Of a DNA stretch of 64,000 nucleotides, positions 33,595-42,036 are shown piece after piece. Position 1 is the stretch's first letter. Every line of letters begins with the position of its first letter. Location: contig NZ_JBIWEX010000010.1 of the NCBI RefSeq assembly GCF_044762745.1, positions 62,001 through 126,000 of the forward strand. The letters are read 5' to 3'. Made by a program: the position numbers and the translations under genes. Under the pieces are notes generated by a model, which was not told the origin of the DNA, did no database searches, and saw only the letters and a list, made by a program, of their open reading frames with translations. Source of the stretch: Psychrobacillus sp044762745 (lineage in GTDB: Bacteria > Bacillota > Bacilli > Bacillales_A > Planococcaceae).

Positions 33595-33618
33595 GTGTAC
33601 TATTGTGTACTTGTGTAT
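33595..33618. promoter_or_regulatory. GTGTAC repeats upstream of the ABC exporter
   Basis: GTGTAC occurs at 33595 and 33605 (10-nt period) and GTGTAT at 33613. A 10-nt direct repeat suits an OmpR-family dimer. GTGTAC...GTACAC-like motifs are also used by YtrA-type GntR repressors. Confidence 0.45.
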
Positions 33619-33852
33619 CTTATAAATCCTGTATGAACTAAATGTTAACTTTTAGATTGAGAATACAAAAAGATTGAGATATTTCTATTTCTCTAATTAT
33701 CCGATTCGAAACTTCATGACGGGGGGAAGTTGGTCCATGTAAATTGAATGTAAAAGAATCACTATCATCAGACATCTCGAGTTGCGCTGCATCTGCATTA
33801 ATCCCATAAGCTGCCGAATGTCAGTATGAATGAAGAGACTCTCAAGCAACAT

Positions 33853-34008
33853 TTATAGAAGAAAAGTCCCTTATTCGGGCTAGAAACTCTATTAAAAATC
33901 AGTTCGAAGATATGGGGGAAAGCCCAGTTTTAGCGTTAACTGACGACTTAGTTCTTGTTAAGGCAAATGTACAATACTTTATCGTTAAGGAGTATGAAGG
34001 GGCATAAT
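33853..34008 (+). pseudogene. Truncated copy of the 68-residue ORF at 43670
   Basis: From the codons for F-IEEKSLIRARNSIKN to the stop, this is nearly identical in DNA to 43721-43876 (EDMGESPVLALTDDLVLVKANVQYFIVKEYEGA). The first ~17 codons and the start are missing. As at 43670, an integrase remnant follows within 200 nt. Confidence 0.8.
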
Positions 34009-34076
34009 AACGGACGCCATACGAATTGTAATGGCTTCCGTAAGTTCGTTTAGTAGGAGTTGAAAATGCTGAAATG

Positions 34077-34290
34077 CTAACATAGAGGATTAAATCTGAG
34101 GCTTCTCATTAGTTGTAAAGCTTTTGGGAAGCTTCTTTTTCCATTTCTTTTGTAACGTGGAGACAGACATTCTTGGTGATTTGATCATCTGAATGGCCAA
34201 AGTCTATCCATGATTTGTTCAAGTGCTACACCAGCCTCTGCAAGAAGTGATGTATGTGTATGTCGAAAAGAGTGTGGGGTTAATGAAAGA
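34077..34290 (-). pseudogene. Tyrosine recombinase C-terminus, second remnant
   Basis: Minus-strand reading gives PHSFRHTHTSLLAEAGVALEQIMDRL, then after a one-base shift GHSDDQITKN, then VTKEMEKEASQKL, with a second frame change and an end near TAG at 34077. The tyrosine codon is changed to Cys (NVCLHV), so the nucleophile is lost. The DNA is very similar to 28106-28330 but cleaner in the RHTHTSLLAEAG box. Confidence 0.82.
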
Positions 34291-34322
34291 ATATACTTAC
34301 GTGAGTTAAATTTTGTGAAATT

Positions 34323-34370
34323 AAGTAAAACACACGAATGCTGTTATATCAACATTCGTGTGTTTTACTT
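34323..34370. terminator. 18-bp perfect inverted repeat downstream of the SDR gene
   Basis: AAGTAAAACACACGAATG (34323-34340) and its exact complement (34353-34370) flank a 12-nt loop. It lies 45 nt past the SDR stop and is probably its terminator; the T run on the minus strand is interrupted. Confidence 0.75.
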
Positions 34371-34414
34371 TTGGATGCTTTTAGCTCTGAGGGTCTTATT
34401 TCTTTGGATAAAAA

Positions 34415-35158
34415 TTATAAGTCTGAAATCATACCGCCATCTACAACAAATTGTGAACCAGTTGAATAGCTTGAATCATCAGAAGCAAGGTATACAACTA
34501 AATTAGATACTTCTTCTACTTCTGCTCTTCTTCTTAGTGGAATATCTTGTTCAAGTTGCTTAAGATATTCTTCAACATCTGGTTGGTCAGCCATAGGTGT
34601 TTTGATAATTCCAGGATGTACAGAATTTACACGGATGTTATATTGTCCAAGCTCAGTGGCTGCACCTTTAGTCATACCAGTTACAGCATGTTTAGAAGCA
34701 CTATAAGCAATAGCCGTTGGTGCACTTACCAAACCATCTACAGATGAAATGTTAATAATAGAACCTACGCCAGCTTTTTTCATAGAAGGAAGTACTTTTT
34801 GCATTCCTAAGAATACGCCAAGCTCGTCTACTTTAAATGTTAATTCGAAGTCTTTTACAGTTAGTTCTTCTAATGTTTTGAAGATACCAATTCCTGCGTT
34901 GTTTACTAACACGTTGATAGGACCAAATGTTTCTTCTGTTTTTGCTACAACTTCTATCCAGTTCTCTTCATTAGCAACATCTAATTTAAGAGCAATTGCG
35001 TTTTCCCCTAATTCATCGACTAAATTTTGTGCACCTTCAAAGTTAAGGTCAGTAATAGCTACTTTTGCGCCTTCTTCCACGAATTTGCGAACATGCATAG
35101 CACCCATACCTTGTGCTGCCCCTGTAATGATCGCTACTTTACCGTCTAGTTTACCCAT
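34415..35158 (-). CDS. Short-chain dehydrogenase/reductase
   Basis: This 247-residue classical SDR has TGAAQGMG (cofactor loop), NNAGIG, a catalytic Ser in NISSVDG, YSASK (Tyr and Lys) and the C-terminal DGG. An Asp after beta-2 (ITDLNFEG) suggests NAD(H) rather than NADP(H). It resembles 3-alpha/20-beta-hydroxysteroid dehydrogenase-like and glucose-1-dehydrogenase-like enzymes. The real substrate is unknown. It is divergent from a TetR gene 150 nt away, which probably controls it. Confidence 0.9.
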   Translation of the reverse strand: MGKLDGKVAIITGAAQGMGAMHVRKFVEEGAKVAITDLNFEGAQNLVDELGENAIALKLDVANEENWIEVVAKTEETFGPINVLVNNAGIGIFKTLEELTVKDFELTFKVDELGVFLGMQKVLPSMKKAGVGSIINISSVDGLVSAPTAIAYSASKHAVTGMTKGAATELGQYNIRVNSVHPGIIKTPMADQPDVEEYLKQLEQDIPLRRRAEVEEVSNLVVYLASDDSSYSTGSQFVVDGGMISDL

Positions 35159-35257
35159 GATGTAGTCCTCCCGTATTTATGTTTAAAATATCTACAACCC
35201 AAATTTAACATCTATTGCGAAAATTAAGGTAAACAAAAATACTACAAATGAAGCTTA

Positions 35258-35283
35258 AACAACATTTATACTAATATTGTTGA
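35258..35283. promoter_or_regulatory. Possible TetR operator between SDR and tetR
   Basis: CAACA (35260) and TGTTG (35278) form a dyad across an AT-rich centre in the divergent gap. The arms are short, so this is tentative. Confidence 0.3.
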
Positions 35284-35309
35284 GTATTACTTTCATAGGA
35301 GATGGACAA

Positions 35310-35894
35310 ATGGAACTTAAAATAGATCGAAGAGTAAAAAAGACTAAGCTTTCTTTGAAAAATGCATATATAGATTTAATTGAACAGTACTTGGAACATG
35401 AAATTACAGTATCCATGATTGCGCAATATGCAGATTTAAATAGAGCTACCTTTTATGCCCATTATTCAAACAAGGAAGAGTTTCTAGAAGAGGCTTTGTG
35501 CGATTTGTTAGAGGGATTAAGAAGAGCTATATTGTCTCCCTTTGAAGATAATGATAGGATTAATGTCAATTCTTTAGCGCCTACAACAGTTCAAATATTT
35601 GAATATATTGAAAAAAATAAACGCATATTTTATGCATTGTATAATAGTCATTCAGATTTTAAAAAGCGTTTAGAGGAGTTATTTTATCATATTTTTTTAA
35701 ATGATATCTTTGTAGAAGTGCAGTCTACAATAGGTAAGATAAATTATGAAATGTTTTTACATTATCAATCGAAAGCTGCGCTAGGATTAATTTATTTTTG
35801 GATACAAGATAAATTCCAATATTCTGCGAAGTTTATGATGGAACAACTTACTATCTGTTCTAATACCCAGGTAATCGATTTAAAGAAAATATGA
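35310..35894 (+). CDS. TetR/AcrR-family transcriptional regulator
   Basis: The protein is 194 residues from the ATG at 35310 after AGGAGATGG; a TTG at 35277 would put the start upstream of that site. The HTH is residues ~15-55 (LKNAYIDLIEQYLEHEITVSMIAQYADLNRATFYAHYSNKEEFL), followed by an all-helical ligand domain (TetR_C-type, HSDFKKRLEELFYHIF). It probably represses the divergent SDR gene. A fragment resembling its C-terminus lies at 28588. Confidence 0.9.
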   Translation: MELKIDRRVKKTKLSLKNAYIDLIEQYLEHEITVSMIAQYADLNRATFYAHYSNKEEFLEEALCDLLEGLRRAILSPFEDNDRINVNSLAPTTVQIFEYIEKNKRIFYALYNSHSDFKKRLEELFYHIFLNDIFVEVQSTIGKINYEMFLHYQSKAALGLIYFWIQDKFQYSAKFMMEQLTICSNTQVIDLKKI

Positions 35895-36043
35895 AATTTA
35901 TTAAGGCATAGGGAGAAAACGAATCTGTATTAAGACATGAGTCAATTTACATTAAATTTATTCATGATACGATTTTTTTTATAAAAAATCAGTATATTGA
36001 CGAATGTTTTTATTGTTTTTATAAATGAATGTTCGCTTTTTTA

Positions 36044-36072
36044 TTGACAGTGAGAATTTCTGATGTTAACAT
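36044..36072 (+). promoter_or_regulatory. Promoter of the purine-riboswitch operon
   Basis: A perfect TTGACA, a 17-nt spacer and TAACAT preceded by an extended TGT, ending 27 nt before the aptamer. Confidence 0.75.
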
Positions 36073-36098
36073 GAGTTAGTAAAAATTAAATATTATTT

Positions 36099-36165
36099 CT
36101 CGTATAATATTGGGGATATGGCCCGAAAGTTTCTACCAAGCTACCATTAATAGCTTGACTACGAG
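36099..36165 (+). ncRNA. Purine riboswitch aptamer, guanine class
   Basis: P1 is CTCGTA/TACGAG, P2 TTGGG/CCCGA with loop GATATGG, and P3 AAGCTA/TAGCTT with loop CCATTAA. The junction contains TTTCTACC and TGACTACG. The specificity base is C (36159), equivalent to C74 of xpt, so guanine or hypoxanthine is expected rather than adenine. It precedes the nucleoside-importer operon and a terminator. Confidence 0.95.
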
Positions 36166-36228
36166 GTTGTGTATATATATGGAGATAATCTAATATTTTT
36201 TCCCTCCATCATCTACCTACCTAAAGTC

Positions 36229-36262
36229 AAGCACCGGTATAACTCGGTGCTTTTTATTTTTT
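36229..36262 (+). terminator. Riboswitch-controlled terminator
   Basis: AAGCACCG pairs with CGGTGCTT around GTATAACT, followed by T-rich sequence. It lies 65 nt past the aptamer and 40 nt before the start codon, as in OFF-type guanine switches. Confidence 0.85.
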
Positions 36263-36301
36263 ACAAAACTACAACATGATTAACAGAGGAGCATAATTTC
36301 A

Positions 36302-37453
36302 ATGAAAAAAGGTACAAAGAAAATAGTAATGATATTATTTGTTGCTTTAATGACTGCTGTTATGGCAGCATGCGGTAATGACTCAGCTAATGAAAACAAA
36401 GCTAAGTCTGGAATAGGTGAAGAAGGATTAAAAATTGCCATTGTAACAAGCCCTTCAGGCGTTGATGATGGTAACTTTAATGAGGATAACTATAACGGTA
36501 TTTTGAGCTTTATTGAAAAAAATCCAACAGCAACAGTAAAGTCTGTTAAAGAAGAAACTGGTGATCCTGCTGCGGCTGTACAAGCTGTTGCTGATATCGT
36601 GGCAGATTATGATGTTATTGTAACACCTGGGTTCCAATTTGCTGGGGTTTCTAGCATTGCTGTAGAAAATCCAGATAAAATCTTTATTTTGAATGACTCT
36701 GAGCCAGCTCCCGTAGATGGCCAAACTGATTTCGATAACATCTATGCGATGAATTTCGCTGAACAAGAAAGTGGTTTCTTTGCAGGAATGGCTGCAGCAC
36801 TTGAAACAAAGACAAACAAAGTAGCGGTTGTAAATGGTATCGCTTATCCTTCAAATGTCAATTATCAATTTGGCTTTGAATCAGGCGTAAATTATGCTAA
36901 TAAGGTTTTTGAAAAAAATGTTGAACTTGTTGAATTATCAGGTTACGCAGGTACTGATGTAACAGGGGCTGATGTTGGTGGTAACTACGCAGGATCCTTT
37001 GCAGATGAAGCAACTGGTAAAGTAATCGGAAATGCATTGATCAAACAAGGTGTTGATCTTATCTTTGTTGCTGCAGGCGGCACTGGTAATGGTGTATTCA
37101 CAGCAGTCAAGGAAGCTAAAGACGATGTAAAAGTAATTGGTGTGGATGTTGACCAATATGATGACGGAGTAAATGGTTCTGAAAATATCGTTTTAACGTC
37201 TGCTGTAAAATTCATGGCTATGAATATTGAAAAGGCATTGAATTCTGTTGTTGATGAAACCTTCAAAGGCGGAAATGTAGTTCTCTATGCGGATACAGAT
37301 TCAACTGGCTTTATAAAAGAAGAAGGCCATCATCAATTATCAGAGGATACACTAAACAAATTGAATGAAGCTTACGAGTTAGTGAAAGCTGGCACAATCG
37401 TACCTGCATCTAATTTTAATGAACATTCTCCTGAACAGTTTCCAGGTTTGTAA
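36302..37453 (+). CDS. BMP-family nucleoside-binding lipoprotein
   Basis: This 383-residue lipoprotein has lipobox VMAAC, Cys24, and a basic medium/PnrA-like fold: IVTSPSGVDDGNFNEDNYNGI, VTPGFQFAG, FAEQESGFFAGMAA, GIAYPSNVNYQFGFESGVNYA, VFAAAGGTGNG-like VAAGGTGNGVF and GVDVDQYDDG. These proteins capture purine nucleosides outside the cell. With the ATPase and two permeases downstream it matches Bacillus nupNOPQ (yufNOPQ), a guanosine importer. The guanine riboswitch upstream supports a guanine-nucleoside ligand. Confidence 0.9.
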   Translation: MKKGTKKIVMILFVALMTAVMAACGNDSANENKAKSGIGEEGLKIAIVTSPSGVDDGNFNEDNYNGILSFIEKNPTATVKSVKEETGDPAAAVQAVADIVADYDVIVTPGFQFAGVSSIAVENPDKIFILNDSEPAPVDGQTDFDNIYAMNFAEQESGFFAGMAAALETKTNKVAVVNGIAYPSNVNYQFGFESGVNYANKVFEKNVELVELSGYAGTDVTGADVGGNYAGSFADEATGKVIGNALIKQGVDLIFVAAGGTGNGVFTAVKEAKDDVKVIGVDVDQYDDGVNGSENIVLTSAVKFMAMNIEKALNSVVDETFKGGNVVLYADTDSTGFIKEEGHHQLSEDTLNKLNEAYELVKAGTIVPASNFNEHSPEQFPGL

Positions 37454-37568
37454 GATTAATTAGAAACACAATAACAGTAGAAGTTTATCATATCCCTAAT
37501 AGTAAAATAATTAGGGAATGGTGAACTTCTATTATTTTTCGGATTATGGTGAGGAAGGAGAACGAACG

Positions 37569-39101
37569 ATGTCTGATTATATCGTAGAAATGAAACATAT
37601 AACCAAACGTTTCCCTGGAATAGTAGCGAATGATGACGTATCGATTGGCATTAAAAAAGGAGAAATCTTTGCCTTGCTTGGTGAAAATGGTGCGGGAAAA
37701 TCTACATTAATGAGTATTCTGAGTGGGATGTACGAACCCGATGAAGGAGAAATCTATATCCGGGGAGAGAAGGTTCAAATCAGTTCGCCGAATCATGCAG
37801 CAAACCTTAACATCGGAATGGTCCATCAGCATTTTAAGTTAGTCGAAGATTATACGATTACAGAGAATATTACTTTAGGAATTGAGCCAATTAAAAGATT
37901 TGCAGGACTCTTTCCGTACGTAGATATTCGAAATGCCAATCGCAAAATTGAAGAACTGTCCAAGGATTTTGGATTGGAAGTGGATCCTACCAAAAAAATT
38001 GCAGATCTTACGGTTTCCATGCAGCAACGTGTGGAAATTTTAAAGGTGCTTTATCGTGAAGCAGAAATCCTTATATTTGATGAACCAACGGCAGTCCTAA
38101 CGCCACAAGAAATCGATTTCTTGCTCGGTATTATCGAAGGTCTAAGAAACAGTGGAAAAACTATCATATTAATAACACATAAGTTAGAAGAAATTAAGAA
38201 AGTGGCCGATCGTTGTGCAGTATTGAACAAAGGTAAGCTAGTGGATGTTTTGGATGTAAAGACAACATCTGTCAACCTTATGGCTCAATTAATGGTTGGT
38301 AGAGAGGTAAGTTTTGAATCTGAAAAAGTACCTGCTCAGTTTAAAGAGGAAGTATTGAAGGTAGAACATCTAACTGTGAAAAATGAAGACGGATTTGAAG
38401 TGGTCAAGGACGTTTCCTTTACGATCCGCAGTGGTGAAATATTTGCGATTGCGGGTGTTGCAGATAATGGTCAAGTTGAAATAGCGGATGCTATTGCCGG
38501 ATTGACAAAAGTCAGCGACGGAAAAATATTCCTCGAAGGTAAGGACATTACGAACGAAAGTATAAGAAACCGAAAAGAAACTGGAATTTCTTATATACCT
38601 GAAGATCGACAAAGCTATGGACTATTTTTGGACTTTGATCTATCAACGAATTTGGCGTTAAAGCAGTACTATAAGGAGCCTTTTTCTAGTAAGGGAATCT
38701 TAAATAAAGAGGTATTTGAGCAATTTGGCAGTAAGTTAATTGATCAATTTGATATTCGAAGTGGACAAGGTATTAAGACACAAGTTCGTTCGATGAGTGG
38801 CGGTAACCAGCAAAAAGCAATTATTGCCCGTGAGATCGAATTACAATCCCCGCTCATGATTTTCGTCCAGCCAACACGAGGAGTAGATATTGGTGCGATT
38901 GAAAATATTCATAACATGATGATTCAACAACGGGATCAAGGAAAAGCAATCTTACTGGTTTCGTTGGAGTTAGAAGAGATTATGAATGTAGCGGATACGA
39001 TAGGCGTTATATATAATGGCCAACTTCAAAAAGTTGCAAGCAGTGAATCATTAACGACCAATGAAGTCGGCGAATATATGATGGGGGCAAAGCATGAGTA
39101 A
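37569..39101 (+). CDS. Nucleoside ABC importer ATPase (NupO-like)
   Basis: The protein is 510 residues from the ATG at 37569, preceded by AAGGAG; the longer frame from 37518 lacks a site. It has two fused ABC domains. The first has GENGAGKST, MVHQHFKLV and ILIFDEPTAVLTP. The second has a degenerate Walker A (GVADNGQVEIADA), signature MSGGNQQKAIIAREI and FVQPTRGVDIGA, the pattern usual for this importer class. It overlaps the first permease gene by 8 nt. Confidence 0.92.
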   Translation: MSDYIVEMKHITKRFPGIVANDDVSIGIKKGEIFALLGENGAGKSTLMSILSGMYEPDEGEIYIRGEKVQISSPNHAANLNIGMVHQHFKLVEDYTITENITLGIEPIKRFAGLFPYVDIRNANRKIEELSKDFGLEVDPTKKIADLTVSMQQRVEILKVLYREAEILIFDEPTAVLTPQEIDFLLGIIEGLRNSGKTIILITHKLEEIKKVADRCAVLNKGKLVDVLDVKTTSVNLMAQLMVGREVSFESEKVPAQFKEEVLKVEHLTVKNEDGFEVVKDVSFTIRSGEIFAIAGVADNGQVEIADAIAGLTKVSDGKIFLEGKDITNESIRNRKETGISYIPEDRQSYGLFLDFDLSTNLALKQYYKEPFSSKGILNKEVFEQFGSKLIDQFDIRSGQGIKTQVRSMSGGNQQKAIIAREIELQSPLMIFVQPTRGVDIGAIENIHNMMIQQRDQGKAILLVSLELEEIMNVADTIGVIYNGQLQKVASSESLTTNEVGEYMMGAKHE

Positions 39102-40245
39102 GGATAAAAAGAAAAGAAGCTTAAGTTATCGTCTGTTTTGGCCAATACGGAATGAGAAATGGCAACCGATTACAATCCCGGTAGCTTCTATACTAATCAG
39201 TTTTATTGCTGCGGCAATAGTGATACTTTTACTGGGCAAAAATCCGTTACAAGCGTTTTATAACTTGTTCCAAGGGGCAGGGATCTTGCCTAAGTCTTCT
39301 TATGCTGGCTACAAGAGCATACTGACTGATTTTTTGAGTTTGCTAAACGCCATGACGCCACTTGTATTTGCAAGCTTGGCAGTGGCTGTTGCTCTTAGAG
39401 CAGGCCTGTTTAATATTGGTGTTTCTGGTCAAATGCTCGTCTCTGGTTTTTTAGCGACGGTGATTGTTGGTTATAGTGGGTTAGATGCCATCATTGCAAA
39501 GCCGCTTGTATTGTTGGTCGGAATTGTTGCTGGAGGCTTAATGGGTGGATTAGTAGGATGGTTAAAATATAGATTTAACATTCATGAAGTAGTATCTACG
39601 ATTATGTTAAATTATATTGCCCAATATGTCATAAGCTTTTTTATTCAAATGTATTATGTTGATCCTGTTTCAAGGCAATCCAAATATATTTCAGAAGCAG
39701 CAAGATTGACGTTAGTAAACGTCGAGATCGCAAACTTGAAAATGGATATTCCATTGGGCTGTATTTTGGCCATCATTATCGCCATTTTAGTCAAGTTTCT
39801 CATGGACAAAACAGTGGTTGGTTTTGAAATTAAAGCAGTTGGTTCCAACCGCAAGGCAGCAAAATATTCAGGAATAAATGTCGGAAGAAATACAGTCTTA
39901 GCCATGATTATTTCAGGAGGTTTGGCTGGACTTGCAGGTGTTACGTATTATTTAGGTTATTTCTCTTCCATACAACCAAAAGTATTATCAAGTATCGGTT
40001 TTGACTCCATTGCGGTGGCACTATTAGGAAACGCTCATCCAATCGGGATTATTTTTTCATCTTTCTTAGTATCAATTATTGACCAGGGAAGCACGTATAT
40101 GAGTTCGCAGGCTGGGATCAGACAAGAAATTGCTTCTGTGATTATAGGTTTGATCCTATTGTTTAGTGCATGTGGTGCGTATGTTAAGCATAAAGTCAGC
40201 CGCTTGAAGGAAAAAGAAGTGGATCGAAAGGACAGTGAATCATAA
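39094..40245 (+). CDS. Nucleoside ABC importer permease (NupP-like)
   Basis: This 383-residue membrane protein has about eight to ten helices and the BPD_transp_2 motifs LRAGLFNIGVSGQMLVSG and EIKAVGSNRKAAKYSGINVGR, followed by SGGLAGLAGV. It is translationally coupled to the ATPase (8-nt overlap) and abuts the second permease gene. Confidence 0.9.
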   Translation: MSKDKKKRSLSYRLFWPIRNEKWQPITIPVASILISFIAAAIVILLLGKNPLQAFYNLFQGAGILPKSSYAGYKSILTDFLSLLNAMTPLVFASLAVAVALRAGLFNIGVSGQMLVSGFLATVIVGYSGLDAIIAKPLVLLVGIVAGGLMGGLVGWLKYRFNIHEVVSTIMLNYIAQYVISFFIQMYYVDPVSRQSKYISEAARLTLVNVEIANLKMDIPLGCILAIIIAILVKFLMDKTVVGFEIKAVGSNRKAAKYSGINVGRNTVLAMIISGGLAGLAGVTYYLGYFSSIQPKVLSSIGFDSIAVALLGNAHPIGIIFSSFLVSIIDQGSTYMSSQAGIRQEIASVIIGLILLFSACGAYVKHKVSRLKEKEVDRKDSES

Positions 40246-41205
40246 ATGGATACGATTATTATTGATGGATTATCCTTTGCTCTGCCTCTTTTTATCATGG
40301 CAATAGGTGGTATATATAGTGAAAAAAGTGGTATCACCAATCTAGCACTTGAAGGCTTTCAAGGTTTCGGTGCATTCATCGGAGCCCTGTCAGCTGTGTT
40401 AATCGCAAATGCTTCTGGAATAGATGTTCAAAATCTATTTTACATGTCGTTACTGTTTGCGATGATTGGCGGGATGGGTTTTTCCGTTATTCATGCTGTA
40501 TTAAGTATTAAATTTAAGGCAAATCAAGTAATCAGCGGTGTTGTGATTAATATTTTGGCGTTAGCACTAACGACTTTCTTAACAACACAAATAAATGCAC
40601 TTGTATTTGGAGCGGCTTCGGACAAGTTTCGATTAGGTGTATCGGAGCGGTTTACTATTGAAGGTTTAGTCAATATACCAGTGATTGGTGCGGTCTTTAC
40701 GAATGTGTATCCGTTCGAAGTGATTATCATTGTGATTGCCATTTTTGCTTGGTATCTTTTATATAAAACGAGATTCGGTATGCGCTTAAGAGCGAGTGGG
40801 GAAAATCCTCATTCTGTTGATGCAGCAGGTGTAAATGTATCGAAAATACGATTTTCTGCTGTTCTAATATCAGGTCTTTTATCAGGTTTAGCTGGTATGT
40901 GCTTTGCCTATTCCATTTCAGCTAACTTTTCTTCAAGTATTTATATGGGATATGGATTCTTAGCCATTGCTGCATTAATCTTTGGTAACTGGAGGATTCT
41001 CCCTACTTTAGTCGCTTGTCTTATATTTGGTTTTGCCAAATCTGGTGGAACGTTTATTGCTCAGGCAATGGCATTGCCAAGTAGTTTCACCGATTTATTC
41101 ATGATTTTACCGTATGTATTAACGTTATTGTTATTAATCTTTTTCTCTAAATCAAATCGCGCTCCGAGAGCATTAGGTGAAATTTATGACAAAGGAAAAA
41201 GATAG
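40246..41205 (+). CDS. Nucleoside ABC importer permease (NupQ-like)
   Basis: This 319-residue membrane protein starts on the base after the previous stop codon. Motifs are YSEKSGITNLALEGFQGFGAF, MRLRASGENPHSVDAAGVNV and SGLLSGLAGM, as in YufQ. No terminator is evident after its stop. Instead sequence related to integrase flanks begins within 10 nt (AATGCTAACATA), which suggests that an insertion or deletion boundary falls here. Confidence 0.9.
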   Translation: MDTIIIDGLSFALPLFIMAIGGIYSEKSGITNLALEGFQGFGAFIGALSAVLIANASGIDVQNLFYMSLLFAMIGGMGFSVIHAVLSIKFKANQVISGVVINILALALTTFLTTQINALVFGAASDKFRLGVSERFTIEGLVNIPVIGAVFTNVYPFEVIIIVIAIFAWYLLYKTRFGMRLRASGENPHSVDAAGVNVSKIRFSAVLISGLLSGLAGMCFAYSISANFSSSIYMGYGFLAIAALIFGNWRILPTLVACLIFGFAKSGGTFIAQAMALPSSFTDLFMILPYVLTLLLLIFFSKSNRAPRALGEIYDKGKR

Positions 41206-41240
41206 AAAAATGCTAACATAAAAGATATAACACACTCTCA

Positions 41241-41265
41241 CTTTACGGGCAGCATGATGTAATAA
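41241..41265 (+). repeat. groEL-end-like direct repeat, copy 2 (putative att site)
   Basis: CTTTACGGGCAGCATGATGT followed by AATAA aligns with the groEL 3' end and with 46368. Downstream similarity to 28040-28120 continues (CCCTTGATA; AATGCTAATATTTTACTAATAT). Confidence 0.68.
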
Positions 41266-41314
41266 GTTGCTTCACCCCTTGATAGATAAGGCTTTATATG
41301 ATGAGAGTGTAATG

Positions 41315-41480
41315 CTAATATTTTACTAATATTTGAGAATTTTGATCGAGGCTTCTCACAAGTTCATTAAACTTGTGGGAGGCTTCTTTTTTCATTTCTT
41401 GCGTAACGTGTAGGTACACATTTTTGTAATCATCTGATCATCGGTATGACTAAGCCTGTCCATAATCTGCTCATTTTAGT
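41315..41480 (-). pseudogene. Tyrosine recombinase C-terminus, third remnant
   Basis: The minus strand reads EQIMDRLSHTDDQMITK, then after a one-base shift NVYLHVTQEMKKEASHKFNELVRSLDQNSQILVKY, and stops at 41315. It keeps the catalytic Tyr codon. The sequence differs clearly from the 28-kb and 34-kb remnants, so it came from a distinct element. Confidence 0.8.
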
Positions 41481-41544
41481 TCGAGGGAAGAGAACTTTTA
41501 GCAAAATTCGCTCAGTAGTGTTTGAAGGAATGTATGTATAGATA

Positions 41545-41760
41545 TTCGGTAACCTGTCAAGAATGATAATAATTAATTCGGTATCTTGATATGAACAGTA
41601 TCCTATTCTGGTTACAACCGAATTATTTTACCCCTAAATATGCTTGATATCAAGGGTTTTGTACATTTTGTTTATATTCACTTGTTCGAGGTTAATTAAT
41701 CATTCGGTAGGATGCCAAGAGGAGGTTTCGTTAAGTACTCGGTAACATACCAAGGGAGAC
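41545..41760. repeat. Scattered TCGGTA...CCAAG motifs
   Basis: TCGGTAACCTGTCAAGA (41546), TCGGTATCTTGATATGA (41578), TCGGTAGGATGCCAAGA (41704) and TCGGTAACATACCAAGG (41739) are related 17-nt words in the same direction next to the third integrase remnant. They could be leftover recombinase arm-type sites. AATTCGGT/ACCGAATT also forms a hairpin with arms near 41576 and 41625. Confidence 0.4.
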
Positions 41761-41829
41761 GTTCTCGAAATGATTCCATCTTTTTGACGCAGCCCTTAAC
41801 TGTTGTTGTCCAGAAAAACAAGAAACATG

Positions 41830-41858
41830 TAGTCAAAACGAAGAAAGCCTGCTATAAT
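41830..41858 (+). promoter_or_regulatory. Promoter of the triple-RidA gene
   Basis: TAGTCA (41830) and a perfect TATAAT (41853) are 17 nt apart. Confidence 0.6.
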
Positions 41859-41865
41859 TGCAACC

Positions 41866-42020
41866 GGAGTAACCATAGGGGTTACTAACTCAAGTTTCGT
41901 AGCAGAAATCAGGCATTAAAGCCTCGATATTACTAGGCTGCGAGTTAAACCAAAACATCACTTGCCAAAACGAAGTCTGTGTCTAGTGAGAATTGTTTTA
42001 TCAACTTAATAAATATATCT
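41866..42020 (+). ncRNA. Structured 5' leader of the triple-RidA gene
   Basis: About 170 nt separate the promoter from the start codon. The leader can form AGTAACC/GGTTACT (near 41868-41886), AGCCT/AGGCT (near 41920-41940) and CATCACT/AGTGAG (near 41956-41990). I could not match it to a known riboswitch class. It could be a cis-regulatory RNA. Confidence 0.4.
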
Positions 42021-42036
42021 AAAGGGGAATACTATT

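Noticed and set aside
34210..34506. 98-codon plus-strand ORF
   Set aside because: It crosses the antisense of the integrase remnant, an 18-bp inverted repeat and the end of the SDR gene.
41866..42020. c-di-GMP or other known riboswitch
   Set aside because: Conserved junction words of the known classes are missing, so only a structured leader is claimed.
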